Source of the DNA: Ectopseudomonas mendocina
Lineage (GTDB): Bacteria; Pseudomonadota; Gammaproteobacteria; Pseudomonadales; Pseudomonadaceae
Assembly (NCBI RefSeq): GCF_008041835.1
Contig: NZ_VRYE01000099.1
Coordinates: forward strand, 1 to 48,624
DNA length: 48,624 nucleotides
Direction of reading: 5' to 3'
Shown: positions 26,284 through 35,026 of the stretch, in pieces
Layout of the letters: each line of letters starts with the position of its first letter
Numbering within the stretch: the first letter of the stretch is position 1
Notes under the pieces: generated by a model
The model's input: the letters and a program-made list of their open reading frames with translations, nothing else
Database searches by the model: none
What the model was told of the DNA's origin: nothing
Program-made: the position numbers and the translations under genes

Positions 26284-28872
26284 TTAGAAGTCGTAGCGAG
26301 CTTTCAGCGAGAAGGTATCGGCGTTGAAGTCGGCTTTGCGCAGGTAGTTGTACGAGGCACCGAAGGTCATCGCGCCAACGCTGTACTCCGCGCCTACGCC
26401 AGCCTCGTAGCTGTTGCGAGTCGGCTTGGCGGCGTTGCTGACGAAGGCGTTGCCACCCAAGACGAATGCGCTGGTGGTGTCAGCCTGGTCGGCGGCGAAG
26501 TCGTGGTAGGTCATCAGGGTTACTTCCGGCTTCAGAGTGCCGTTGCCGACGTTGAAGTCCTTGGCGAAGCGCACACCTGCGCCCAGCTCGGCAACTTCGA
26601 TGCGCTGGCCATCTACCGACAGTGCCGCGGAGGAGCCCTTCTCGGTGTAGCCGTCGATCTTCAGGTTGCTGTAGCGCAGGGCTGCACGAGGTTCGACGAT
26701 GTAACCGTCACCCACGTTGAAGCCGTAGCCGCCCAGGACGTTCAGGCCGAACAGGTCGGAGTCGTAGTCGCCCTTCGCGGTGGTGCCTGCGATGTGACGC
26801 TTGGATTCGTTGTCGTTCTTGCCGAAGGTCAGGCTGGCGTCGACGAAGACCGGACCTTGTTTCCAGCTGCCGTAGGCGATCAGAGCCTGGCTCTTCACAT
26901 CGGTGCTGTTGCCATCGTCGGAGTCGACATCGCTGATGGCGTAGCTGTAGGCCAGACCCAGGGTAGTCTGCTCGTTCAGCTTGCCGTCGGCGCCGATGAT
27001 GATGCCATCGGTATCGGCGCTGAAGCCCTCGATCTGATTGCGACGGTCCTGGTCGGCGTCGCTATGCAGGGCCTTGATCCACACACCAGTTTCCTGAAGA
27101 ACATCGCCGGAGGACATGCCAGACGAGGAGCCCAGACGGGAGTTGATGGCGTTGGAAACCAGCGATTGGGTACCCATCGCAGCTTGGGTAGCGCCGCCGT
27201 TCACCTGGGGTGCCAGTTGCTCGGCCAGCTTGGCGAGCTCAGCTTCCGAAGCGTTGGCGAAGGCCTGGAAGACCTGGTCGTCGCTGCTCATGTTGCCCAT
27301 GACCGAGTCCACGAAAGGAGTGATGGCGTTCAGCGCGTTACGGCTGGAGCCCTGGCCTTTCAGGATGTCCTGAGCGGCGTCACCGGTTTTGCCGGTAACT
27401 ACGGCGGTGACCAGCTGCTCGCCGATTTCGTAGGACTTGACCTGCAGCAGAGCGGAGCTGCTCTTTACTTCGAGCCCGGAGTTCTGAATATCGTCCGCAG
27501 ATACCAGGGTGTACGCAGTGCCCTGGCGGGTCCCGGTGAAGTCCCCCGGGTTGGCGGTGACATTCAGCTTGCTGCCGGCAGCGAAACTGGCGGTGCCGTC
27601 GACGCTGACCACCGGAGTGTTTACGTTGGTGCTGTCGCTCAGGCGGACCTGCAGAGCTGCGCCGGAGGCGATGCTCAGGTTGCCGGTCAGGTCGGTGTGC
27701 AGATTCGACAGGTTCAGTTGGCCGCCCTTGATCTGAACGTCATCGGCTTCGATTTCGCCACCGATGAAGTTGGCGTTGCCATTGACCTGCATGGAGTCCA
27801 GGCCTTCGATGTCGCCGGCGATGGTACCGCCGTTGAAGCGAAGGATGGTCTGCATGTTGCCATCGATGGACTTCTCGCCACCCTGAATCAGGCCGCCGTT
27901 CTGGGTGATGATGAAGTGGTCGGTACCGCTGCCATTGCCCGGCCGATTGCCGATCTGGATGGCGATGCCGTCGGCAACGATGTTGCCGCTGTTCACGATG
28001 CCGTTGTTGCCCAGATCGGAGTTGGGGCCGGTAGAGTCCATCACCAGGATGCCGCGGGAGTCGGCACCGCGAGCGATGATGAGGCCGGTATTGACGATGG
28101 CGTTGTAGTTGGTGTCGTCGACGGTAATGCCAATTGCATTGGCGCCGTTGGCAGTGATGCCGCCGCTGTTCAGGATGTCATGACCGAACTGCACATCGTC
28201 CAGCTCGATGCCTATGGAATTGTCGCCGGACACCGAGATGTTGCCCTTGTTTTCAACATCGGCGCCGATTTTGGTCTGGTTGTTCACGTCAGCGCCGTTG
28301 GAGAAGGCGGTGATGCCCTTCGCGCTTTCACCAGTCGCAACGATGTTGCCGCTATTGATGACATCGCCCGCCAGCTTGGTGTTGCCGATCTCGATGCCAC
28401 GGGCTTTGTCGGTTTCTACGCCGTCCGGATCATCCAGTACGTCGATATTGCCGTTGTTGATCAGGCTGTTGGCACGGACGCCGTCCATCACGATACCGAC
28501 CGCGCCGGCGCCGGTCAGATCGATGTTGCCGTTGTTGATGATGTCGCCAGTGATTTCGGTTCGAGTGGCGTTCTGGTCGTCGCTGATGTCCAGATCCAGC
28601 CCGTCGACAGCCGAGCCACGCGCGGTGATGTTAGCGTTGTTGACCAGGTTGCCGTTGATCTTCACGCCTTCAAAGCCAACCCCATCCTCGCCTTCGATGC
28701 GCTGAGCATTGCCAGTCAGGGTGACGTTGCCGTGTTCGCTGAGCGACAGGGCTACTTCGGTATCACCGCTGACGTCCTGGGTCAGGTCGGTTACGCCCGA
28801 GACAGCGTATACGTGAGTGCTTGCTGCGATCGATGCCGCCAGCAGAGTCTTGCGCAGGGTGCTCTTGTTCAC
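26284..28872 (-). CDS. Type V autotransporter with NG-rich passenger repeats
   Basis: The frame extends upstream, but GTG at 28872 gives a clean signal peptide (NKSTLRKTLLAASIAAS, cleavage after HVYA); 862 aa. The passenger (~30-520) is built of repeats of the type INNGNI/VNSGNI about 30 residues apart, as in beta-helical adhesins. Residues ~590-862 form a 12-strand barrel of the Autotransporter domain family (VWIKALHSDADQD, LGLAYSYAISDV, ending SLKARYDF with terminal Phe). It should be exported by Sec and inserted by BAM. Likely roles are adhesion or aggregation. A long plus-strand frame opposite it is a shadow. Confidence 0.9.
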   Translation of the reverse strand: MNKSTLRKTLLAASIAASTHVYAVSGVTDLTQDVSGDTEVALSLSEHGNVTLTGNAQRIEGEDGVGFEGVKINGNLVNNANITARGSAVDGLDLDISDDQNATRTEITGDIINNGNIDLTGAGAVGIVMDGVRANSLINNGNIDVLDDPDGVETDKARGIEIGNTKLAGDVINSGNIVATGESAKGITAFSNGADVNNQTKIGADVENKGNISVSGDNSIGIELDDVQFGHDILNSGGITANGANAIGITVDDTNYNAIVNTGLIIARGADSRGILVMDSTGPNSDLGNNGIVNSGNIVADGIAIQIGNRPGNGSGTDHFIITQNGGLIQGGEKSIDGNMQTILRFNGGTIAGDIEGLDSMQVNGNANFIGGEIEADDVQIKGGQLNLSNLHTDLTGNLSIASGAALQVRLSDSTNVNTPVVSVDGTASFAAGSKLNVTANPGDFTGTRQGTAYTLVSADDIQNSGLEVKSSSALLQVKSYEIGEQLVTAVVTGKTGDAAQDILKGQGSSRNALNAITPFVDSVMGNMSSDDQVFQAFANASEAELAKLAEQLAPQVNGGATQAAMGTQSLVSNAINSRLGSSSGMSSGDVLQETGVWIKALHSDADQDRRNQIEGFSADTDGIIIGADGKLNEQTTLGLAYSYAISDVDSDDGNSTDVKSQALIAYGSWKQGPVFVDASLTFGKNDNESKRHIAGTTAKGDYDSDLFGLNVLGGYGFNVGDGYIVEPRAALRYSNLKIDGYTEKGSSAALSVDGQRIEVAELGAGVRFAKDFNVGNGTLKPEVTLMTYHDFAADQADTTSAFVLGGNAFVSNAAKPTRNSYEAGVGAEYSVGAMTFGASYNYLRKADFNADTFSLKARYDF

Positions 28873-29261
28873 AGGTACTTCATTCCTTGTCTGATGGTTT
28901 TCAGCCTCCTTGCACCTGACGAAGTCTCTACTTCGGGCATCGTAGCAGTGGAGGTGAATGGCCAGCATAACGAGGCAAGCAGTGGATTCAAGCCAAGACG
29001 TGCTTTTTTGGCGCCATTTTGCCAGCATTTTCATTTCTCATATTCGGGAACGAATCTGGCGTTATGGTCAAGAAAAATCAGTGGGTTATCAAAGAACCCG
29101 ACATTAAAAGACCGATTTTTGGCGGAAAATTGGCGCCCGATATTTGGATGTGAAGCTTTTCACAGATGGCATGGCCTAGTAATATCACTGCCCGATGTCT
29201 CATAGCAGACACATAAAGCTCCGCGCGTATGCGATTACGCAACCGTGGGGTCCGTTGAAAT
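28873..29261. other. Divergent control region, no gene seen
   Basis: 389 bases between the autotransporter start and the leader of the 978-aa gene. The stretch 28990-29150 is relatively AT-rich and probably holds the autotransporter promoter. TTCACA (29159) with TAATAT about 15 bases later is a possible plus-strand promoter for the downstream leader. Confidence 0.4.
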
Positions 29262-29410
29262 GAGGGGGGAGCAGTGCTCTCTACTAAAGCCGGTACCAGC
29301 CTGTGGCTCGGTTCCTTCGCCTCCATTCGCCGAGAGCGAAGGGACGGTTTCTGCTTTAGTAGAGCGCACCTTTTTGGGTGTTCCCCCCTGATCCATTGGA
29401 GGGGGGTACC
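29262..29410 (+). promoter_or_regulatory. Structured 5' leader with RBS-sequestering alternative hairpins
   Basis: Segment 1 is GAGGGGGGA (29262-29270), segment 2 is TTCCCCCCT (29381-29389), and segment 3 is the ribosome binding site GGAGGGGGG (29398-29406). Segments 1 and 3 are near-identical and both complement segment 2. The 1:2 pairing encloses a 17-bp stem with one mismatch (29274-29290 with 29353-29369) and an inner CCTTCGC/GCGAAGG stem, and it leaves the binding site free. The 2:3 pairing blocks it. This is the layout of a translational switch (riboswitch, thermosensor or small-RNA target); the trigger is unknown. Confidence 0.7.
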
Positions 29411-32347
29411 ATGCTGTCGAGTGCGACGATTTCTGTCGATGATCTTCAGGCCAGGGCGTTGGCCGCGGATGAGGCTGCAAAGCAGGAGTTTCGAAATAAG
29501 GTTCTCTCTTATGCGAACGACTACAGGTTCGCACTGAAAGAGGCCAGCCGCCTGTTAGGGGTTAGTGCCGGGTTCCTACGAAATTATGCCGCCCGGAACA
29601 ACATCGAGTTCTCAGATCCTGATCTCCGGACCAAAGAGGAGAGCAAGTCGATCCTCAGGCAGTACGAGGAGATCCGCTTGTCCAGGGAACCCAAGCGCGT
29701 TGAGCCGCGTAAGCCGTTGCTCAAGCCCGACGAACTCCAGTTACCGCCGCAACTCGACCTGCTTTCCAAGAAAGCGCACTGGGAACGCCAAAACAAGTTT
29801 TTGGAGCGAGTCCAGGAGCTGGCCAAGACCATGACCATGAAAGAGGTCAGCAAACTGGTTGGTGTCAGCCTTCGTTTCCTCAAGAACTTCTCCTACGAAC
29901 ACGACATTGAGTTCGTGGGTTCCAAAGCCCGGCCGGTTAATGAGGCGCTGTCCCCTGTCTTCATCGCTGAAGAGCCGCCTTGCCCCAAACTGATCCAGTT
30001 CCTGTCCCGCCCCATGCCTCGGGCAACCGACATCTACGAGGACGAGATCACCGAGAGCGAAGAAGTCCCGTACACCGAGCTGGTCGACAGCCTCGCGATT
30101 GTAGAGGCCGTCACCGCCCCCGAATCGAGCGAGTGCACAACAGCCACTGAAGCTCAGGTGGAGGTCGTTCAGGACCAGAGTGTGGGTGGGAATTCAGAGT
30201 TCGATCGTTATAGTCCGAAAGCTCCTGCACTCCGGAGTGATACCGACTTGAACATCCTTACCCTCCCCCACAATCGGGCTGATGAGACAATATCGACATC
30301 AGCTTCCGTTGACCAACTAACCGCCGCCGGAGCCTCTCCAGGCATCAACGGTGAGCGTTTACTGGGCAACCTTCCACTGCCAGCGACATTTGTGAATCAG
30401 AGGAGCCAGGGCGCAGCCTGGACGGCCTGGTATGGTTCAGCAAAAGCGGTGGCCAGCGTATTTGAACAGATATGCAAAGCGAAGATCTCCGCCCTCGGCG
30501 ATACGCGGATGCTGATGCGTGTACCGCCCCACGCCGCGCTGACCTCGTTGTTCATTTCTCCGCAGTGCTTCACCGCGATCGTGGACGCATTTCCGGCCGA
30601 TGAAGCAGCCAATCTTTTCCCCGCTAGCCGCTTGGAGGCCAACCTCAAGCATTTGCTCGGTGCTGAAGTGGGAGAGATACGATCACTCAGTAATGAAGGT
30701 AGCGCAGCGGAGGTTGCCCGGGCCGTAGAGTCGGTCTGGCCTTGGACATCGCGTCTCCATGACCATGGCGGCTTTTCTCGGCACAACTGCGTAACCCTGC
30801 TAACGATTGGTGCTCTGCTGAAGGCATTCCACCGGCCCAATCTCGCGTCGACGGATGGGTTCCGCATCGACATGGCCATCACGACACTTCTGTCGCTGCT
30901 TCCTGACCCGCTGGATCGTCTGATCGCCACGTCGTCGACACGGGTTCGGCAGATTGGATATGCGGGCCTAGCGGGAGTCGAGGTGGCTGATGAAGCTGGT
31001 GCTGGAGAGTTTTGGCAGGCGGTAGGGACTGAAACCTTTATTGCCTGTGTCAATGAGGTCAAACGGCGGGCTCCCAAAATTGAGTCGGGCCTCACTCGCG
31101 TTTCGTCTTCAGAGCTGAAGGTTTTCGAACTGGAACGAACGCTTTTGGCGGCGCGCCCCGACTCCCAGGTGCTACACGAAATCTACTCCGACTTTGTCAG
31201 TAATACCGGCTCGCCCAACTGGAACAGCTTGCTTGACTCTCTGGAGTCCTACTCGGCCACGACCGAGATTCCGTTGGACGCCAAAGTCTTCACCCGTGAT
31301 CTGTTCAACAAGCCTATTCAGAAACTGCCGACTCCAACCCTGGAGGCAGTACAAATCTTGCGAAAAGCCATCTGTACCAGTCTTCTGCAGGAGGAGCCTC
31401 TGGCGTTCCAACAGCGTGCAGAGAGGCAGATGGACGCAGTCCAGAAGGTTCAGTCGCAAATCAAGGATCTGGGTGACAACCTGACCGCGGCGAACATGCT
31501 CAAGCTGGCTGATCTTGCAGAGCAAGGCCGGACTCAAATACTGGCGAGTCGTGAGTGGTTCGAATCGGAAATAAAGACCTACGCGGCTGAGGTTCAGCAC
31601 TGGCGAGAGTTCTTCGCAGATTGGCAACGCCTGGCGGCTCCTGCGGAGCAACTCAAGGAGAAGGCCAAGTCTAAAGGCAAAGAGCAGCCCGTTCAGGTAG
31701 TGGAGCCTGTTCCCGAATCTGACGTGGTGAAGGAGTTGCGAAGTGAGCTCGCTGATGCAGAGGACCGTAACCAGCATCTCGAGCAGGAGCTGAAGGTAGC
31801 GAAGAGTGAGGCTCATCGCCTTCGCCAGGCTGCGGATGCCCGGCCACTTCCCACTCAACAGTTCGCGCCTGAAGTCGAGCCATCTCTTCTGCGCCGTATT
31901 GCAACTCGCAAGGGCATCACTCCGGTCGACGTCCTTGCGTACCTGCAGGTGACTTCCGGTGATCGCGTTGAGATTCTGGAGTCAGCGTGGAAGTCGGCGA
32001 AGGCTTCGGAGAAGTTTGCCTACTCCGAGCGCATGCTGGATCTGCTGGACACGCTGGTGAACCCCTACTTCGACTCCCTGGCTGCGGGCAACCCGGACTC
32101 TGTGTCACGCGAACTCCTTGGCGGCGCCTATGTCGCCAAGGAGTCGGATGCGACCAGCAATTGCGGCAAGATGCGCGCTCAGCGTGAGTTCAGCTACCAA
32201 GGCCAGCGGATGTACTTCGAGCGTCATCTGCGGGTTGGATCTGGCATTGGCAACCAGGTGTGCATGCGCATTTACTTTCAGATCATCGATTCGAAGATCG
32301 TCATTGCGTACGCCGGAGAGCACCTGGAGATTGCCAGCACGAATTGA
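29411..32347 (+). CDS. Large unrecognised protein with two N-terminal HTH-like repeats
   Basis: ATG 29411 follows the GGAGGGGGG binding site; 978 aa. Two repeats at ~35-65 and ~135-165 have the pattern (K)E(A/V)S(R/K)L(L/V)GVS..FL(R/K)N(Y/F), then NNIEF or HDIEF, like paired HTH units. An acidic linker is followed by an unrecognised middle domain (~330-560) and a helical, coiled-coil section (~650-850; LRSELADAEDRNQHLEQELK). The compact C-terminal domain has an RIYFQIIDSKIVIAYAGEHL-type ending. That ending resembles C-terminal domains I remember from large defence or toxin-like proteins; the link is weak. No signal peptide or membrane segment, so it is cytoplasmic. It converges with the Hfq-like gene. 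Confidence 0.8.
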   Translation: MLSSATISVDDLQARALAADEAAKQEFRNKVLSYANDYRFALKEASRLLGVSAGFLRNYAARNNIEFSDPDLRTKEESKSILRQYEEIRLSREPKRVEPRKPLLKPDELQLPPQLDLLSKKAHWERQNKFLERVQELAKTMTMKEVSKLVGVSLRFLKNFSYEHDIEFVGSKARPVNEALSPVFIAEEPPCPKLIQFLSRPMPRATDIYEDEITESEEVPYTELVDSLAIVEAVTAPESSECTTATEAQVEVVQDQSVGGNSEFDRYSPKAPALRSDTDLNILTLPHNRADETISTSASVDQLTAAGASPGINGERLLGNLPLPATFVNQRSQGAAWTAWYGSAKAVASVFEQICKAKISALGDTRMLMRVPPHAALTSLFISPQCFTAIVDAFPADEAANLFPASRLEANLKHLLGAEVGEIRSLSNEGSAAEVARAVESVWPWTSRLHDHGGFSRHNCVTLLTIGALLKAFHRPNLASTDGFRIDMAITTLLSLLPDPLDRLIATSSTRVRQIGYAGLAGVEVADEAGAGEFWQAVGTETFIACVNEVKRRAPKIESGLTRVSSSELKVFELERTLLAARPDSQVLHEIYSDFVSNTGSPNWNSLLDSLESYSATTEIPLDAKVFTRDLFNKPIQKLPTPTLEAVQILRKAICTSLLQEEPLAFQQRAERQMDAVQKVQSQIKDLGDNLTAANMLKLADLAEQGRTQILASREWFESEIKTYAAEVQHWREFFADWQRLAAPAEQLKEKAKSKGKEQPVQVVEPVPESDVVKELRSELADAEDRNQHLEQELKVAKSEAHRLRQAADARPLPTQQFAPEVEPSLLRRIATRKGITPVDVLAYLQVTSGDRVEILESAWKSAKASEKFAYSERMLDLLDTLVNPYFDSLAAGNPDSVSRELLGGAYVAKESDATSNCGKMRAQREFSYQGQRMYFERHLRVGSGIGNQVCMRIYFQIIDSKIVIAYAGEHLEIASTN

Positions 32348-32366
32348 GCGGTGACGTCGCCCGGCG

Positions 32367-32384
32367 GGCCATCAATCGATGGCC
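32367..32384. terminator. Convergent hairpin between the 978-aa gene and the Hfq-like gene
   Basis: GGCCATC, loop AATC, GATGGCC. The Hfq-like stop codon lies in it, and the 978-aa gene stops 20 bases away. It is probably a shared bidirectional terminator, though there is no long T-tract. Confidence 0.5.
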
Positions 32385-32779
32385 GGCCGGAGCGAGAGTT
32401 TTTTCGGCGTTGGTACCCCCGCTTTCCCCCCCTGACTACCCCGGGCCTTGAGTTTCTTCAGCGCCTGGTTTTGCCGTTTCCGTTGCAGGAAGGTTCCCAT
32501 TCCGCGATATTCCAGGAACAGCTCAAGTTCTTCATCCTTGTTGGGCCGTATCAATGCGATGTAACCCTTGGAAATGTAGCGAGCAGGCTTGTCCTCCCGC
32601 TTTCCTCCAAGCAGAAGGCCCTTGCGATCATGATCAAGCACAAAGCCGATGAAGTGGGTTCCTGAAATCAGAATGATGGAAATCTCTACCTTGTGCTTCA
32701 GGCAGTAATCGAGGTAGCGATTTTGCTCGACTTGGGAGCGATCAATCATTGGCGTTGGTGTCTGTTGGGGCATACACAT
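32372..32779 (-). CDS. Hfq-like (Sm-fold) RNA-binding protein
   Basis: The frame opens at 32806; the ATG at 32779 behind GAGGGCA gives 135 aa (32773 is also possible). Residues ~15-75 fit Hfq: QNRYLDYCLKHKVEISIILI followed by SGTHFIGFVLDHDRKGLLLG, then ARYISKGYIALIRP. These correspond to the Hfq segments Q-x-x-F-L, VSIYLVNG-x-x-LQG, and YKHAISTVVP. The YKHA motif is changed to a YISKGY-like form, so the proximal RNA site differs. The basic C-terminal tail (FLQRKRQNQALKKLKARG) could add RNA binding. It probably forms a ring and acts on mRNAs of the element or host. Confidence 0.72.
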   Translation of the reverse strand: MCMPQQTPTPMIDRSQVEQNRYLDYCLKHKVEISIILISGTHFIGFVLDHDRKGLLLGGKREDKPARYISKGYIALIRPNKDEELELFLEYRGMGTFLQRKRQNQALKKLKARGSQGGKAGVPTPKKLSLRPAID

Positions 32780-33077
32780 CCTTGTGCCCTCACTGTTGGT
32801 TTTCATCAGGCAGCATAGAGCCGCGCCACATTACCGGGGGCGGCTCCTGAGCATTTTTCATACCGGATACTATCGGATTGCCATCTGATTTTCCCCCTCT
32901 GTCATGCGCTAGAAGGGAAAAACATCAGAGCACTCCTATTTGGTGTCGCGCCTCGAGTAGAATGTTTGGCGCGGTTTTGACCGGCGTCGTAGTAAAGAAT
33001 TCTACGGATCTCCGTCAGATAGGCTGATAATTGTCAATTCATGGGTAATTGCAGGAACGCCGTTGACGATCGGTGTT

Positions 33078-34234
33078 TCATCGTGCCCGAGGAAGCTCCC
33101 GCCAACTGGTCGTGTATGAGGGAGAAAGCATCTCGCGCCTCATCGCCCAGCCGGCTTCCACTGGGATTGACGCTACCCGCAAGGCCCCGCGTCCGAAACG
33201 TTCATTCACCAGGTCCATGGTTGCCATGAGGCGGTCGACGTTTCGCCGCGGTTGCGGGGCGAACATATCGTGAGTCAGACCTTCCAGCTGGCTGAGCCGG
33301 CACAGCTGTATGGTGCATTTCGAATATGCGAATCCGGCCCGGTAGATCCCGTGAAGGCCCTGGTTCGCGGCCTGGATTAGGTCGCGGGTGTCTGCAGTTG
33401 GTGTTGGTAGGAGCATTCTGGCCCCGTTCCAGTAACGGTCTGCAGGATCGGCAAACTGGCTGGTTTGAACCGAGACAACGAGCTCGCTGCAGACGGAGCC
33501 CTGCTCCCGAAGCTTTTCCGCTGCGCGAGTGGTGTACGCGGCCGCCGCCTGGCGCAATTCCTCAAGCAGATAGACACGCCGGCCGAACATCTTGGACGAC
33601 ACGATCTCTTTCTTCGGATCAGGATCATCGTGCATTTTCAGCCACTGCTCCCCGCGTAGTTCCCGGGCGGTTCGCTCCAGAACCTTCGAGAACATCCTTC
33701 CGATGTGCCTCGGGTCCGCGCTGGCCAGGTCGAAAGCGGTCTTGATCCCTAGAGTCTCGAGTTGACTGGAGAGCTTACGGCCTACACCCCACACCTCCCC
33801 CACCGGCGCGAGTTTCAAGAGTTTCTGCTGGCGCTGAGGGTCCATCAGGTTCACCACGCCGCCGGTTGCTGGCCAATTCTTCCCTGCCCACTGTGCGAGT
33901 TTGGCCAACGTCTTTGTCGGCCCGATGCCCACCCCAACTGGGATATTCACCCACTGTCGAACTCGTGCCTGAATATCCCGGCCCAACTGCTCCAGGTCGC
34001 CGGGCATTCCAGTAAGGTCACACCAACATTCGGAGTAGACCTCGATGCTGGCGACCAGAGTGCTAATGGTTCGCATCACACGATTCGACACGTCGGCGTA
34101 TAGCGCATAGTTGCTCGAAAAGGCTGTCACTCCCCTCTGGTCGAGAAACCGCTTCACTTTGAAGTACGGGTCGCCCATCTTTAGGCCCAACGCTTTAGCC
34201 TCCCGACTTCGAGCGATGATGCAGCCGTCGTTGT
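33078..34234 (-). pseudogene. umuC: umuC 3' part, separated from its 5' end by the mer element
   Basis: The frame is Y-family polymerase V catalytic subunit (UmuC/RulB/MucB) from NNDGCIIARSREAKALGLKM near the junction to the C-terminal MRREMLSPSYTT. The 5' part lies 9.8 kb away at 44038-44142. Where active UmuC has SIDE-x-x-x-D, this copy reads EVYSECWCDLTGM, so the catalytic Ile-Asp pair is deleted. The rest of the polymerase, including the HhH and little-finger regions, is in frame. It cannot make functional polymerase V. Confidence 0.9.
34229..34234. repeat. 6-bp recombination core CGTTGT, left side of mer element
   Basis: Matches the core at 44038-44043. The intact umuC reading (SNNDGC) uses one copy of these bases, which marks the exact insertion point. 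Confidence 0.8.
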
Positions 34235-34259
34235 ATCTGAATGACGCTAACAGTTAGTA
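34235..34259 (+). repeat. Cargo-side terminal inverted repeat of mer element
   Basis: ATCTGA, 12 bases, GTTAGTA, reading inward; mirrors 44013-44037. ACGCTAACA inside it (34244) recurs at 34293. Confidence 0.8.
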
Positions 34260-34591
34260 GTGCATAACATATTGATATTTAACGATATTGTTACGCTAAC
34301 AATTTTTCGTCCTTCGCAGCCTAAATCAGGGCTTTTCAGTCCGACCCACCCCCATGCGGCCAACTAGCTGCCCGCCTCGAATGTCGTGTCCCTGGGGCCG
34401 CGAGGCCCCAAAAAACTTTGAATGAACTTCATGAGCGTGCACATCTGTTGTCGGCTGGAGTCGTTCGGTTGTTCGGAAGAGCAGGCGAAACCGAAAAGCA
34501 CACGGAGTCCTCGCATAACGTCCTTGGCTCGCAGCACTATTACGGAGACCGAAGCGTTCCCGGCCAATCAGGGCTGCTGAGAGGGCCTACA
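34260..34591. other. Non-coding cargo-side end region of the mer element
   Basis: No gene seen in 332 bases. The first part is AT-rich and has the perfect palindrome TTGTTA-CGC-TAACAA (34288-34302), which contains a second ACGCTAACA. Repeats of this kind next to a recombination core suggest arm-type recombinase sites. A GGGGCC/GGCCCC palindrome near 34395 has no T-tract on the side needed for the mer transcript. Confidence 0.5.
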
Positions 34592-35008
34592 TCACCGACA
34601 CTCCCGGCCTTCTCCGCACCCTGGAGCGCCAAGGTACTTTCGGCCGGCCAGGCGCTCGGGCAGCCAGATGAGCAAGGGTGCCGCCCCCAGTGCCAGCAAT
34701 AGCCACAGTCTGGAGAACTGCTCGCCATGCGGGTCGAAGCCATAAGCCAGCAGCCCGCCGAGCGCGAGCAACAGGAAGTACGGCGCCGTGAGGTAGCAGT
34801 GAAGTCGGCGGCAGCGTGCGGCATTGACCAGGCAGGCGCCACCCATCACCGCCAGCGCGGCGCTTGCGGCCAGGAATAGCGTGGGGTGTCGATCTGCCAG
34901 AAGAATGGTTAGCGTCGCGACAACGGCAGGCAGCCCCCAGAAGCTGATCACCTGCCATGTCTGGCGCAGGCTGTCACCCCTGCCGAGTTCATTAGTCTTA
35001 ATGTTCAT
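34592..35008 (-). CDS. Mer-operon-associated membrane protein
   Basis: ATG 35008 with GAGG upstream; 138 aa. Four hydrophobic segments are visible (LPAVVATLTILLA, LFLAASAALAVMGGACLV, YFLLLALGGLLAYG, LWLLLALGAAPLLIWL), with Cys in GGACLVNAARCRRLHC. It follows merA by 18 bases in the same orientation, so it is the last gene of the mer transcript. Cys near membrane helices would fit Hg(II) transport, but it does not match MerE, MerF or MerC as I know them. Confidence 0.7.
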   Translation of the reverse strand: MNIKTNELGRGDSLRQTWQVISFWGLPAVVATLTILLADRHPTLFLAASAALAVMGGACLVNAARCRRLHCYLTAPYFLLLALGGLLAYGFDPHGEQFSRLWLLLALGAAPLLIWLPERLAGRKYLGAPGCGEGRECR

Positions 35009-35026
35009 GTTTGCACCTCGCATTCT

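Noticed and set aside
26230..29205. 991-codon plus-strand frame opposite the autotransporter
   Set aside because: It lies entirely antisense to a clear autotransporter with signal peptide and barrel. Its translation is a Val/Ala/Gly-rich mirror without domains, typical of long antisense frames in GC-rich genes.
29274..29369. Long inverted repeat as an integron attC site or a small insertion element
   Set aside because: It lacks the attC core GTTRRRY and has no flanking duplication. Its link to the ribosome binding site through the G/C tracts fits a leader structure better.
34390..34412. GGGGCC/GGCCCC palindrome with an adjacent A-run as mer terminator
   Set aside because: For the minus-strand mer transcript the T-run would precede the stem, not follow it, so it is not a standard terminator.
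34364..34567. 67-codon minus-strand frame in the mer element end
   Set aside because: No ribosome binding site or recognisable sequence; it overlaps the palindromic non-coding end region.
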